Source: Paraburkholderia ferrariae NBRC 106233 (GTDB lineage: Bacteria; Pseudomonadota; Gammaproteobacteria; Burkholderiales; Burkholderiaceae). Taken from it: 64,000 nucleotides of DNA. Every line of letters starts with the position of its first letter. Position 1 is the stretch's first letter. A model generated the notes under the pieces. The model worked only from the letters and a program-made list of their open reading frames with translations. It was not told the DNA's origin and searched no databases. The stretch is taken from assembly GCF_000685035.1 (NCBI RefSeq), contig NZ_BAYB01000006.1:1-64000 (forward strand). The letters run 5' to 3'. Shown one piece after another: positions 38,511-47,226 of the stretch. The position numbers and the translations under genes were made by a program.

Positions 38511-39665
38511 TCAGCCCTTGCCGTACTGCTCGCAAATTTCATTCACGGCGCGGCACACGCGCGCCACGTCGTCTTCGGTCATCTGCGTGAAGAGCGGCAG
38601 CGTGACCGTGGTCGCGCCGAACCGTTCGGCGTGCGGGAACATCCCGGGCTTGAAGCCGCGCTCGCGGTAGAGCGTGAAGAGGTGGATGGCCGGGTAGTGC
38701 ACGCCCGAGCCGATGCCGCGCTCCTTCAACTGCTCCATGAATTGCGCGCGGCTCACGGCGAGCTTCTCGAGCGGCAGCGTGATCTGGAACATGTGCCAGT
38801 TGCCGTTCGTGAAGTCCGCCACCGGCAGGCCCACGCCCAGTTTCGCCGCCGCGCCGCCCTCGAAATGCGCGAAATATGCGCGCGCGAGCTTGCGCCGCTG
38901 TTCGGTGAAACGCTCGATGTGCCTGAGCTGGCCGAGGCCGACGCGCGCCGCGACGTCGGTGAGATTGTACTTGCCGCCGAGCACGTCGCAGTCCATGCCG
39001 TCGAAGCCCGTGCGCGTGATGCCCTGCAGGCGGTACTTCTGCGCCAGCACGGCTTCGGCTTCGTCGTTCAGCACGAGCGCGCCGCCTTCGATCGACGTGA
39101 GGTTCTTGTTCGCGTGGAAGCTGAACGACACGATGTCGCCGATTGCGCCGATGCGCTTGCCGTTCCACGTCGAGCCGAACGCCTGCGCGGCGTCTTCGAT
39201 CACGCGCAGCTTGTGCTGGCGGGCGATCGCGTAGAGGCGGTCCATATCGACGGGCAGGCCCGCCAGGTACACCGGAATGATCGCCTTCGTGCGCGGCGTA
39301 ATGGCGGCTTCGAGCTTGTCGAGGTCGAGGTTGCGCGTAATGGGGTCGATGTCGGCGAACACCGGCGTCGCGCCCACTTCGTAAATCACGTTGCTCGTGG
39401 AAACCCACGAGGCCGGCGTGGTGATGACTTCGTCGCCGGGACCCACGCCTGCAATGCGCAGGCCGATTTCGAGCGTCGCCGTGCCCGAATTGAAGGTGCG
39501 TACCGGGCGGCCGCCGCAGAATCCGGAAAGGGCCGCCTCGAACGCCTGGTTTTGCGGGCCGGTCGTGATCCAGCCGGAACGCAGGACGTCGACGACGCCC
39601 TGGATGGTTTCTTCGTCGATCTCGGGCCTGACGAACGGCAGGAACGCAACGCTGGATTGGGTCAT
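38511..39665 (-). CDS. arnB: UDP-Ara4O aminotransferase ArnB
   Basis: A 384-residue PLP aminotransferase of the DegT/DnrJ/EryC1 family: FLPFVRPEIDEETI, TFNSGTATLEIGLR, VIEDAAQAFGS and the PLP lysine Lys187 in FSFHANKNLTSIEGG. Uses glutamate to form UDP-Ara4N. Start ATG 39665 (MTQSSVAFLPF); a further in-frame ATG at 39701 adds 12 non-conserved residues. Confidence 0.94.
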   Translation of the reverse strand: MTQSSVAFLPFVRPEIDEETIQGVVDVLRSGWITTGPQNQAFEAALSGFCGGRPVRTFNSGTATLEIGLRIAGVGPGDEVITTPASWVSTSNVIYEVGATPVFADIDPITRNLDLDKLEAAITPRTKAIIPVYLAGLPVDMDRLYAIARQHKLRVIEDAAQAFGSTWNGKRIGAIGDIVSFSFHANKNLTSIEGGALVLNDEAEAVLAQKYRLQGITRTGFDGMDCDVLGGKYNLTDVAARVGLGQLRHIERFTEQRRKLARAYFAHFEGGAAAKLGVGLPVADFTNGNWHMFQITLPLEKLAVSRAQFMEQLKERGIGSGVHYPAIHLFTLYRERGFKPGMFPHAERFGATTVTLPLFTQMTEDDVARVCRAVNEICEQYGKG

Positions 39666-39810
39666 GAGTGCTGGGCTCGTGAAAATTGAGACGAAGCGCA
39701 AGGCGGGTCTGCAACCTTGCGAATCTGTAATGTGGGGCGCGAAACCGCCCGCTACAAGGGGGCGCTGCTCGTCGTCGCGACCGGTGGCCGCACTTGCGAG
39801 CGCGCCCGGG

Positions 39811-40182
39811 TCAGCTGCGTGCGAGCACGACCACGCCGATCAGGATGATGCCGATGCCGAGAAGGCGCTGGACGGACAGGACCTCGCCGAACAGATACCA
39901 CGCTGCGAACGCGTTCACCACGTAGCCGAGCGAGAGCATCGGATAGGCAATCGAGACGTCCACGCGCGAGAGCCCGACCACCCACACGACCACGCTCACG
40001 ACGTAGCAGCCCAGCCCGCCGATGATCGGCAATTGCGTGGCGAGCTTCAGGCCGATGGGCAGGATGTTCGCACGGCTGAATTCGAAGTGTCCAACGGCAT
40101 TGACACCGGCTTTCAGCAACAGTTGCGCGCAGGCATTCAGGCCGACGCCGGCAAGGATGCAAAAGAGGGAAATCGGGTTCAT
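39811..40182 (-). CDS. ArnE-like small membrane transporter subunit
   Basis: A 123-residue EamA/SMR-type protein with four predicted membrane segments: FCILAGVGLNACAQLLLKAG, LPIIGGLGCYVVSVVVWVVG, SIAYPMLSLGYVVNAF and LLGIGIILIGVVVLA. E. coli uses an ArnE/ArnF heterodimer to flip undecaprenyl-phosphate-Ara4N across the inner membrane. Here only one such gene lies in the operon, so it may form a homodimer or pair with a subunit elsewhere. Confidence 0.82.
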   Translation of the reverse strand: MNPISLFCILAGVGLNACAQLLLKAGVNAVGHFEFSRANILPIGLKLATQLPIIGGLGCYVVSVVVWVVGLSRVDVSIAYPMLSLGYVVNAFAAWYLFGEVLSVQRLLGIGIILIGVVVLARS

Positions 40183-40390
40183 CGTCGCACGGTGAGCTAT
40201 TTATGGGGTCTGATCTTGGGGCCGCTGGGTTGCTTTTTGCCGCCGGAGCGCGCCCAGCGGCAGGAGCGCCCGGGCGCGATTATCGCTCAAGCGCGGCGGG
40301 AGCCGGTCATCGGGCTGTCGCGGGAGGCTGCTGGATCGCTGCCGGGCGGGTATCGGGTGGCCTCGGGGGGCGGATCGGGCGGCTCTCCGG

Positions 40391-42085
40391 TCAGGGCTGG
40401 GCGGGCTTTTCCACCACCACACGGCGGGAATCGCGCGCGACCACCTGCATCGGCAGACCCTGCGCGGCCAGTTCGTCGTAGCGTTGCGCCGGGAGGAGCG
40501 CCAGCGCGTAGCGCTCGGTCTTCCAGCGCCGTTCCCAGTCCTCGATGGTCGGCACCCATTTCTGCGGTTCCTCGTCGATGCCGAACTTCAGTTCGTCGGT
40601 GACGGCGACCATCGTCATCGTGTGGCGCACATAGAACGGCAGCGTATGGTCGAGCACGCCGACCGAGTAGAACGGCGTGTCGGGCGGCAGTTTCGCGATG
40701 GCGGCGCGCACGGCCGGCGCGAGCGGCGCGCCCGAACTGAGCGTGCCGAAGACGTCGTGGCCCGTGCCGGCGATGGTCGCGAGCAGCAGCCACGCGGCGC
40801 CCTGGGCGACGGCCGGCGACGCGGCGCCGGTGGCCGGCGTGCGTTTCGCGCGGTTCAGCCACAGGCCGACGGCGGTCGCCACGAAGCCGACGGCGGCTGC
40901 GGCGAACACCCACACCTGGAACTCGCGGTACAGCGCGTTGGGATTGCGCGCGTCGCCGAGACGCGTGAGGTAGAACGAGCCGAACGCGAGCGCGAGGCAC
41001 AGCAGCAGGTAGCCGCCCAGGTGGCGGCGCCACTGCTCGCGCTTCATCAGCGGCAGGTAGAGGCCGATCACGAGGGCGAGCGCCGGGGCGACCGGCAGCA
41101 CGTACGAGATCAGCTTCGAGTGCGACGCGCTGAAGAACACGAAGATGAACGCGCTCCACACCAGCAGCAGCGTGACCGGGGCGAAGCCGTTGGGCTGGCG
41201 CGGGGTGGCGAGCGCATGGCGCAGGCTCTGTACGCTTACGGAAAGCCACGGCAGGAAGCCCACCAGCAGCACCGGCACGAAGTACCAGAGCGGGCCCGGG
41301 CGGTTCTGCTCGGGCGTGAGATAGCGGCGGAACTGCTGGACGACGAAGAAGAAGTTGAAGAATTCGGGATTGCGGTCCTGCACGAGGATGAACCACGGCG
41401 AGACGACCGCGAAGAACACGATCAGGCCGCTCGCGAGGTACAGGCGCTTCCAGAGCGCCCAGTCGCGCGCGACGAGCGTGTAGAGCACGAGCACGGCGCC
41501 GGGCAGGATCAGGCCGATCAGCCCCTTGGAGAGCACCGCGAGCGCCATCGAGGCCCAGCACACCCACATCCAGAGCCGCGCTTCGCCCTTCGCGAGGCCC
41601 GGGCGCTGGGCGAGGAGGAGGGCGCAGAGCGTGAGCTCCATCCAGAACGACAGGGCCATGTCGAGCGTGTTGAAGTGGCCCATGAGGTTCCAGTAAGGCG
41701 CGGTGGCGAGCACGAGCGCCGCGAAGAACCCCGTGGCCGCATTGAACACGCGCGTACCCGTGAAGCCGACGAGCAGCACGCCCGCGAAGCCCGTGAGCGC
41801 CGTGTAGAGGCGCGCCTGCCATTCGCCGAGGCCGAACCACATGAAGGTCAGCGCATTGGCCCAGGTCTGCAGCGGCGGTTTCTCGAAATACTTGTAGCCG
41901 TTGTAGCGCGGCGTGATCCAGTCGCCGGTCGCGAGCATTTCGCGCGCCATTTCGGCGTAGCGGCCTTCGTCGCTCGGCAGCAGGTGGCGCCAGCCGAGCG
42001 GCACGAACCAGATCACGGCGAGCGCCAGGATCAGGAGCAGGATGGCGGCGCGGTTGAGCGGGGGCCTCGAAAGCGTTTCGTTCAT
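40391..42085 (-). CDS. arnT: Lipid A Ara4N transferase ArnT
   Basis: A 564-residue GT-C (PMT-type) integral membrane transferase. First periplasmic loop LLPSDEGRYAEMAREMLATGDWITPRYN with the DE pair, FEKPPLQTWANAL and about 11-13 membrane segments, then a periplasmic C-terminal domain. It transfers Ara4N from the lipid carrier to lipid A, giving polymyxin resistance. ATG 42085 (MNETLSRPP) chosen over an open frame to 42163. First gene of the arn set, 208 bases before the arnE-like gene. Confidence 0.93.
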   Translation of the reverse strand: MNETLSRPPLNRAAILLLILALAVIWFVPLGWRHLLPSDEGRYAEMAREMLATGDWITPRYNGYKYFEKPPLQTWANALTFMWFGLGEWQARLYTALTGFAGVLLVGFTGTRVFNAATGFFAALVLATAPYWNLMGHFNTLDMALSFWMELTLCALLLAQRPGLAKGEARLWMWVCWASMALAVLSKGLIGLILPGAVLVLYTLVARDWALWKRLYLASGLIVFFAVVSPWFILVQDRNPEFFNFFFVVQQFRRYLTPEQNRPGPLWYFVPVLLVGFLPWLSVSVQSLRHALATPRQPNGFAPVTLLLVWSAFIFVFFSASHSKLISYVLPVAPALALVIGLYLPLMKREQWRRHLGGYLLLCLALAFGSFYLTRLGDARNPNALYREFQVWVFAAAAVGFVATAVGLWLNRAKRTPATGAASPAVAQGAAWLLLATIAGTGHDVFGTLSSGAPLAPAVRAAIAKLPPDTPFYSVGVLDHTLPFYVRHTMTMVAVTDELKFGIDEEPQKWVPTIEDWERRWKTERYALALLPAQRYDELAAQGLPMQVVARDSRRVVVEKPAQP

Positions 42086-42228
42086 GGGTTCCAGGCGGTT
42101 ATGGCATTCGGGGTTCTTCGGGGCACGGCAGTACCGGCAGCTTCCGGCGCCGGCGGCGCGCAAGTGTACGTCATCGCGCGGCCGGCAGGCTTAAGGCGGG
42201 TTAAGGCGCGAGCGCCCCCCGGGGCGGA

Positions 42229-42603
42229 TCAGCGCTCGATCAGGAGCGCGGCGGCCACCCGGCGGCCTTCGGACATCAGGATGTTGTAGGTGCGGCAGGC
42301 CGCCTTGAAGTCCATCGCTTCCACGCCGATGCGCTTCGCGGCGAGCGCCGCGGTCAGGCGCGGGTGCGGGAAGCGCAGGCGGGCGCCGCTGCCGAACACC
42401 ACGACTTCGGGCGCGGGGGCGAGCAGCATGTCGAAGAGTTCGGGGGTCAAGTCATCGAACGAGGCGACCGGCCAGGGGATGACGGGCAGGTCGGGCAAGA
42501 CGATGAGGCTGCTTTCGTGGCGTTCGAGGTTGACTTCGACGTAATCGGCGCCGTAGCCGGTGACGGTGTTCAGGGCGCCGCTCGAGTCCTGGTGTAGTTT
42601 CAA
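42229..42603 (-). CDS. Mth938-like (DUF498/NDUFAF3-type) protein, TTG start
   Basis: A 124-residue protein: LKLHQDSSGALNTVTGYGADYVEVN, FGSGARLRFPHP and GVEAMDFKAACRTYNILMSEGR, typical of the DUF498/Mth938 family (the human homologue NDUFAF3 is a complex I assembly factor). No ATG precedes the conserved MKLHQ-type start; TTG at 42603 with GGA eight bases upstream is the best start. A TTG at 42660 would be nearly leaderless relative to the -10 box. Confidence 0.85.
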   Translation of the reverse strand: MKLHQDSSGALNTVTGYGADYVEVNLERHESSLIVLPDLPVIPWPVASFDDLTPELFDMLLAPAPEVVVFGSGARLRFPHPRLTAALAAKRIGVEAMDFKAACRTYNILMSEGRRVAAALLIER

Positions 42604-42971
42604 AACGGGGTTCCGGGTTGTCGCGGCCGTGGCGTCTTGCGCATTGCGGAAATCGGCCAAAATCCGCTAAATTATAACTTTTTAGCCGCTGCTGCGGCGC
42701 CCCTCGCCTTGCGCGCCGTTTGCCACAAGCAGCCGGGCGCCGTCCGGCCAGCCTTTGCGGCATCCCCAAGGCGCGATCTCGTCCCCGATGTCCCGGTCCC
42801 GCCGGCCGCCCGGGCGCCGGCCGATACAGCCGGCCGGCGGCCCGGCAGGCACGCAGCGCACCGCCCGCCCGATCAACCTTGTTGCGCCGCAGCATCCGGC
42901 CCGGTTGGCCGAATGCCGCCACGGCCCGATGTGGCCCGATCTAGCCCAATTTACTAACCGGATTGCCCGCT
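42604..42971. other. Divergent intergenic region, 368 bases
   Basis: Holds the promoters of the Mth938-like gene (leftward) and the aminotransferase gene (rightward). The central part is very GC-rich with overlapping GCCGGC/CCGG dyads (about 42795-42850) that could form hairpins. GGCCCGAT-like words repeat near 42922-42944. No gene seen. Confidence 0.5.
42671..42676 (-). promoter_or_regulatory. -10 box of the Mth938-like gene
   Basis: TATAAT in the leftward direction, about 68 bases before the TTG start. No convincing -35 box at 16-18 bases. Confidence 0.5.
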
Positions 42972-44210
42972 TTGAAACCGATTCTCAAATCCAACAAGCT
43001 GCAAAATGTCTGCTACGACATTCGCGGGCCGGTGCTCGAACACGCGAAGCGCCTCGAAGAAGAAGGCCATCGCATCATCAAGCTCAATATCGGCAACCTC
43101 GCGCCGTTCGGCTTCGACGCGCCGGACGAGGTCATTCAGGACATGATCCTGAACCTGCCGGGCTCCTCGGGCTACTCGGATTCGAAGGGCGTGTTCGCCG
43201 CGCGCAAGGCGATCATGCATTACGCGCAGCAAAAGGGCGTCAAGGGCGTCGAGCTCGACGACATCTACATCGGCAACGGCGCTTCCGAGCTGATCGTGAT
43301 GGCGATGCAGGCGCTCCTGAACGACGGCGACGAAGTGCTGCTGCCGGCGCCCGACTACCCGCTCTGGACGGCCGCGGTGAGCCTTTCGGGCGGCACGCCC
43401 GTGCACTACGTCTGCGACGAATCGAACGCGTGGATGCCCGACCTCGACGACATCCGCGCGAAGATCACGCCGAACACGCGCGCGCTCGTCGTCATCAACC
43501 CGAACAACCCCACCGGCGCGCTCTATTCGGACGAGCTCCTGCGCGGCCTGATCGAGATCGCGCGCGAGCACGGCCTCATCCTGCTGGCCGACGAGGTCTA
43601 CGACAAGATCGTCTACGACGGCAAGACGCACACGGCGCTCGGTTCGCTCTCGGAAGACGTGATCACGGTGACGTTCAACAGCCTCTCGAAGAGCTACCGC
43701 GCCTGCGGCTACCGCGCGGGCTGGATGTTCCTCTCGGGCATGACGGGCGAGAACCGCCGCCGCGCGAAGGACTACACGGAAGGCCTCGGCATCCTCGCCT
43801 CGATGCGCCTGTGCGCGAACGTGCCGGGCCAGTACGCGATCCAGACGGCGCTGGGCGGCTACCAGAGCATCAACGAGCTGATCCAGCCGGGCGGGCGCCT
43901 CTATCGCCAGCGCGAGCTCGCCTACACCATGCTCACGGCCATTCCCGGCGTGACCTGCGTGAAGCCCGAGGCGGCGCTCTACATGTTCCCGCGCCTCGAT
44001 CCGAAGCTCTATCCGATCCAGAACGACCAGCAGTTCATTCTCGACCTGCTGCTGCAGGAGCGCGTGCTGCTCGTGCAGGGCACGGGCTTCAACTGGAAGC
44101 AGCCGGACCACTTCCGCGTGGTGTTCCTGCCGAACGTGGACGACCTGACCGATTCGATCAACCGCATCGCGCGCTTCCTCGACGGCTACCGCAAACAGCA
44201 CGGCAACTGA
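42972..44210 (+). CDS. Alanine-type aminotransferase (AlaA family), TTG start
   Basis: A 412-residue class I PLP aminotransferase closely following E. coli AlaA: KLQNVCYDIRGPVLEHAKRL, IGNGASELIVMAMQALL, INPNNPTGALYS, LADEVYDKIVYD, the PLP lysine in FNSLSKSYRACGYRAGW and ASMRLCANVPGQYAIQTALGG split across that region. It makes alanine from pyruvate with glutamate. No ATG precedes the conserved start. TTG 42972 (reading MKPILKSNKL) has GGA nine bases upstream and is preferred over TTG 42963. Confidence 0.9.
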   Translation: MKPILKSNKLQNVCYDIRGPVLEHAKRLEEEGHRIIKLNIGNLAPFGFDAPDEVIQDMILNLPGSSGYSDSKGVFAARKAIMHYAQQKGVKGVELDDIYIGNGASELIVMAMQALLNDGDEVLLPAPDYPLWTAAVSLSGGTPVHYVCDESNAWMPDLDDIRAKITPNTRALVVINPNNPTGALYSDELLRGLIEIAREHGLILLADEVYDKIVYDGKTHTALGSLSEDVITVTFNSLSKSYRACGYRAGWMFLSGMTGENRRRAKDYTEGLGILASMRLCANVPGQYAIQTALGGYQSINELIQPGGRLYRQRELAYTMLTAIPGVTCVKPEAALYMFPRLDPKLYPIQNDQQFILDLLLQERVLLVQGTGFNWKQPDHFRVVFLPNVDDLTDSINRIARFLDGYRKQHGN

Positions 44211-44252
44211 TTTCCCGATTCCCTTTCAAACTTTTAGACGAACACACGCTGC

Positions 44253-45584
44253 ATGGAACCGATCAAAGTAGGTCTCTTGGGCTTCGGCACGGTAGGCAGC
44301 GGCACCTTCACGGTACTGCGCCGCAACCAGGAAGAAATCAAACGCCGCGCGGGCCGCGGCATCGAGATCGCGCGCATTGCCGTGCGCAATCCGGCCAGGG
44401 CGACGGCGGCGCTCGGCACCGAGGCCGGCACGGTCGAGCTGACGACCGACTTCGACGCGGTCGTCGACGACCCGTCCATCTCGATCATCGCCGAAATGAT
44501 CGGCGGCACGACGCTCGCGAAGGACCTCGTGCTGCGCGCCATCGCGAACGGCAAGCACGTCGTGACCGCGAACAAGGCGCTGCTGGCGGTGCACGGCACC
44601 GAGATTTTCCAGGCGGCGCGCGCGAAGGGCGTGATGGTGGCGTTCGAAGCGGCGGTGGCGGGCGGCATTCCCATCATCAAGGCGCTGCGCGAAGGGCTTA
44701 CGGCCAATCGCATCCAGTACATCGCGGGCATCATCAACGGCACCACGAACTACATCCTTTCGGAAATGCGCGAGCGCGGCCTCGACTTCGCGACCGCCCT
44801 GAAGGCCGCCCAGGAGCTGGGCTACGCCGAAGCCGATCCGACCTTCGACATCGAAGGCGTGGACGCCGCGCACAAGGCCACGATCATGAGCGCGATCGCG
44901 TTCGGCGTGCCGGTGCAGTTCGACCGCGCCTACGTGGAAGGCATCAGCAAGCTCGACGCCATCGACATCAAGTACGCGGAAGAACTCGGCTACCGCATCA
45001 AGCTGCTCGGCATCGCGCGCCGTACGGACCGCGGCATCGAACTGCGCACGCACCCGACGCTGATCCCCGCCAAGCGCCTGCTCGCGAACGTGGAAGGCGC
45101 GATGAACGCGGTGGTGGTGCATGGCGACGCCGTGGGCACGACGCTCTACTACGGCAAGGGCGCGGGCGCGGAGCCGACGGCCTCGGCCGTGGTGGCCGAT
45201 CTCGTGGACGTGACGCGCCTGCACACGGCCGACCCCGAGCACCGCGTGCCGCACCTCGCGTTCCAGCCGGACAGCCTCTCGAACACGCCGATCCTGCCGA
45301 TCGACGAAGTGACGAGCGGCTACTACCTGCGCCTGCGCGTGGCCGACCAGACCGGCGTGATGGCCGCCATCACGCGCATCCTCGCCGACGGCGGCATCTC
45401 GATCGACGCGCTGCTGCAAAAGGAATCGGAGCAGGTGGATGCGCAGGGCAAGTCGGAAACCGACATCATCCTGATCACGCACAGCACGCTCGAAAAGAAC
45501 GTGAACGCGGCCATCGCGCAGATCGAAAAGCTGGCGACGGTGAAGTCGGCGGTGACGAAGCTGCGCATGGAAGGACTGAACTAA
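44253..45584 (+). CDS. hom: Homoserine dehydrogenase
   Basis: A 443-residue monofunctional enzyme: NAD(P) motif GLLGFGTVGSGTFTVLRR, catalytic core NGTTNYILSEM, ELGYAEADPTFDIEGVDAAHKATI, and a C-terminal ACT domain (about 355-435, YYLRLRVADQTGVMAAITRIL) for threonine feedback. Reduces aspartate semialdehyde to homoserine. Upstream of thrC by 21 bases. Confidence 0.96.
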   Translation: MEPIKVGLLGFGTVGSGTFTVLRRNQEEIKRRAGRGIEIARIAVRNPARATAALGTEAGTVELTTDFDAVVDDPSISIIAEMIGGTTLAKDLVLRAIANGKHVVTANKALLAVHGTEIFQAARAKGVMVAFEAAVAGGIPIIKALREGLTANRIQYIAGIINGTTNYILSEMRERGLDFATALKAAQELGYAEADPTFDIEGVDAAHKATIMSAIAFGVPVQFDRAYVEGISKLDAIDIKYAEELGYRIKLLGIARRTDRGIELRTHPTLIPAKRLLANVEGAMNAVVVHGDAVGTTLYYGKGAGAEPTASAVVADLVDVTRLHTADPEHRVPHLAFQPDSLSNTPILPIDEVTSGYYLRLRVADQTGVMAAITRILADGGISIDALLQKESEQVDAQGKSETDIILITHSTLEKNVNAAIAQIEKLATVKSAVTKLRMEGLN

Positions 45585-45605
45585 GGCGCATGTGAGGCTA
45601 AGGCA

Positions 45606-47057
45606 ATGAATTACGTATCTACGCGCGGCGCGGGCGCCGGCGAGCATCATTCGTTTTCGGACATCCTGCTGGGCGGTCTTGCCCGTGACGGCGGCCTGTA
45701 TCTGCCGGCGCAGTATCCGCGCATCGCGCAGGAAGAGCTCGCGCGCTGGCGCGGCCTCTCGTACGCGGACCTCGCGTTCGAGATCCTCTCGAAGTTCGCC
45801 GGCGATATTCCCGCCGCCGACCTGCGCGACATCACGCGCCGCACCTACACGGCCGCGACCTACTGCAACGTGCGCCATGGCGAGGACGCGAGCAGGATCA
45901 CGCCGCTCACCACGCTCGGCGAGGAAAACGGTGCGCAGCTCTCGCTGCTCGAACTCTCGAACGGCCCGACGCTCGCGTTCAAGGACATGGCGATGCAACT
46001 GCTCGGCAACCTGTTCGAGTACGCGCTCGCGAAGGCGGGGCAGCAGTTGAACATTCTCGGCGCGACCTCGGGCGACACCGGCAGCGCCGCCGAATACGCG
46101 ATGCGCGGCAAGAAGGGCGTGCGCGTGTTCATGCTCTCGCCGCACAAGAAGATGAGCGCGTTCCAGACCGCGCAGATGTTCAGCCTGCAGGACCCGAACA
46201 TCTTCAATCTCGCAGTGGAAGGCGTATTCGACGACTGCCAGGACATCGTCAAGGCCGTCTCGAACGATCACGCGTTCAAGGCGCAGCACAAGATCGGCAC
46301 GGTCAACTCGATCAACTGGGCGCGTGTGGTGGCGCAGGTGGTCTATTACTTCGCGGGCTACTTCGCGGCGACGAAGAGCAACGACGAGCGCGTTTCGTTC
46401 ACGGTGCCCTCGGGCAACTTCGGCAACGTCTGCGCGGGCCACATCGCGCGCATGATGGGCCTGCCGATCGACAGGCTCGTCGTCGCGACCAACGAGAACG
46501 ACGTGCTCGACGAGTTCTTCCGCACCGGCATCTACCGCGTGCGCGGCTCGGCCGAAACGTGGCACACCAGCAGCCCGAGCATGGACATCTCGAAGGCCTC
46601 GAACTTCGAGCGCTTCGTCTACGACCTGCTCGGCCGCGATCCGGCGCGCGTCACGCAACTGTTCCGCGACGTGGAGGAGAAGGGCGGTTTCGATCTCGCG
46701 GCGAGCGGCGACTTCGTGCGCGTGCAGCAGTTCGGCTTCGTGTCGGGCCGCAGCAGCCATGAAGACCGCATTGCCACGATCCGCGACGTCTACTCGCGCT
46801 ACGGCACGATGATCGACACCCATACCGCCGACGGCGTGAAGGTCGCGCGCGAGCATCTGCAGCCGGGCGTGCCGATGGTGGTGCTGGAGACGGCCCAGCC
46901 GATCAAGTTCGGCGAGACGATCCGGGAAGCGCTCGACCGCGAGGCCGAGCGTCCGGCGGCGTTCGCGGGGCTGGAGTCGCTGCCGCAGCGCTTCGAGGTC
47001 GTGCCCGCCGAGGCGCAGCGCGTGAAGGACTATATCGCGGCGCATACGGCCGATTGA
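45606..47057 (+). CDS. thrC: Threonine synthase
   Basis: A 483-residue PLP enzyme: MNYVSTRGAGAGEHHSFSD, PLP lysine in NGPTLAFKDMAMQLLGN, phosphate/cofactor loop GATSGDTGSAAEYAMRGK and FTVPSGNFGNVCAGHIA. Converts O-phosphohomoserine to threonine. Forms an operon with hom; thrB is not adjacent. Confidence 0.96.
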   Translation: MNYVSTRGAGAGEHHSFSDILLGGLARDGGLYLPAQYPRIAQEELARWRGLSYADLAFEILSKFAGDIPAADLRDITRRTYTAATYCNVRHGEDASRITPLTTLGEENGAQLSLLELSNGPTLAFKDMAMQLLGNLFEYALAKAGQQLNILGATSGDTGSAAEYAMRGKKGVRVFMLSPHKKMSAFQTAQMFSLQDPNIFNLAVEGVFDDCQDIVKAVSNDHAFKAQHKIGTVNSINWARVVAQVVYYFAGYFAATKSNDERVSFTVPSGNFGNVCAGHIARMMGLPIDRLVVATNENDVLDEFFRTGIYRVRGSAETWHTSSPSMDISKASNFERFVYDLLGRDPARVTQLFRDVEEKGGFDLAASGDFVRVQQFGFVSGRSSHEDRIATIRDVYSRYGTMIDTHTADGVKVAREHLQPGVPMVVLETAQPIKFGETIREALDREAERPAAFAGLESLPQRFEVVPAEAQRVKDYIAAHTAD

Positions 47058-47226
47058 GGGCTGGCTGGGGGCTAACCGTGCAGCCCACGCGGTCCCACCC
47101 CGCTCTGCCCGAATCTGCGGCATACGGAGGACGCGGCGCAACGCCGCGGCTCTCGCCGCTACAATATCGGGAGACCAACCGTTGCCGGCGGCCTGCGGGC
47201 CACCGGCCAAGCCGACAGCCGCTCCG

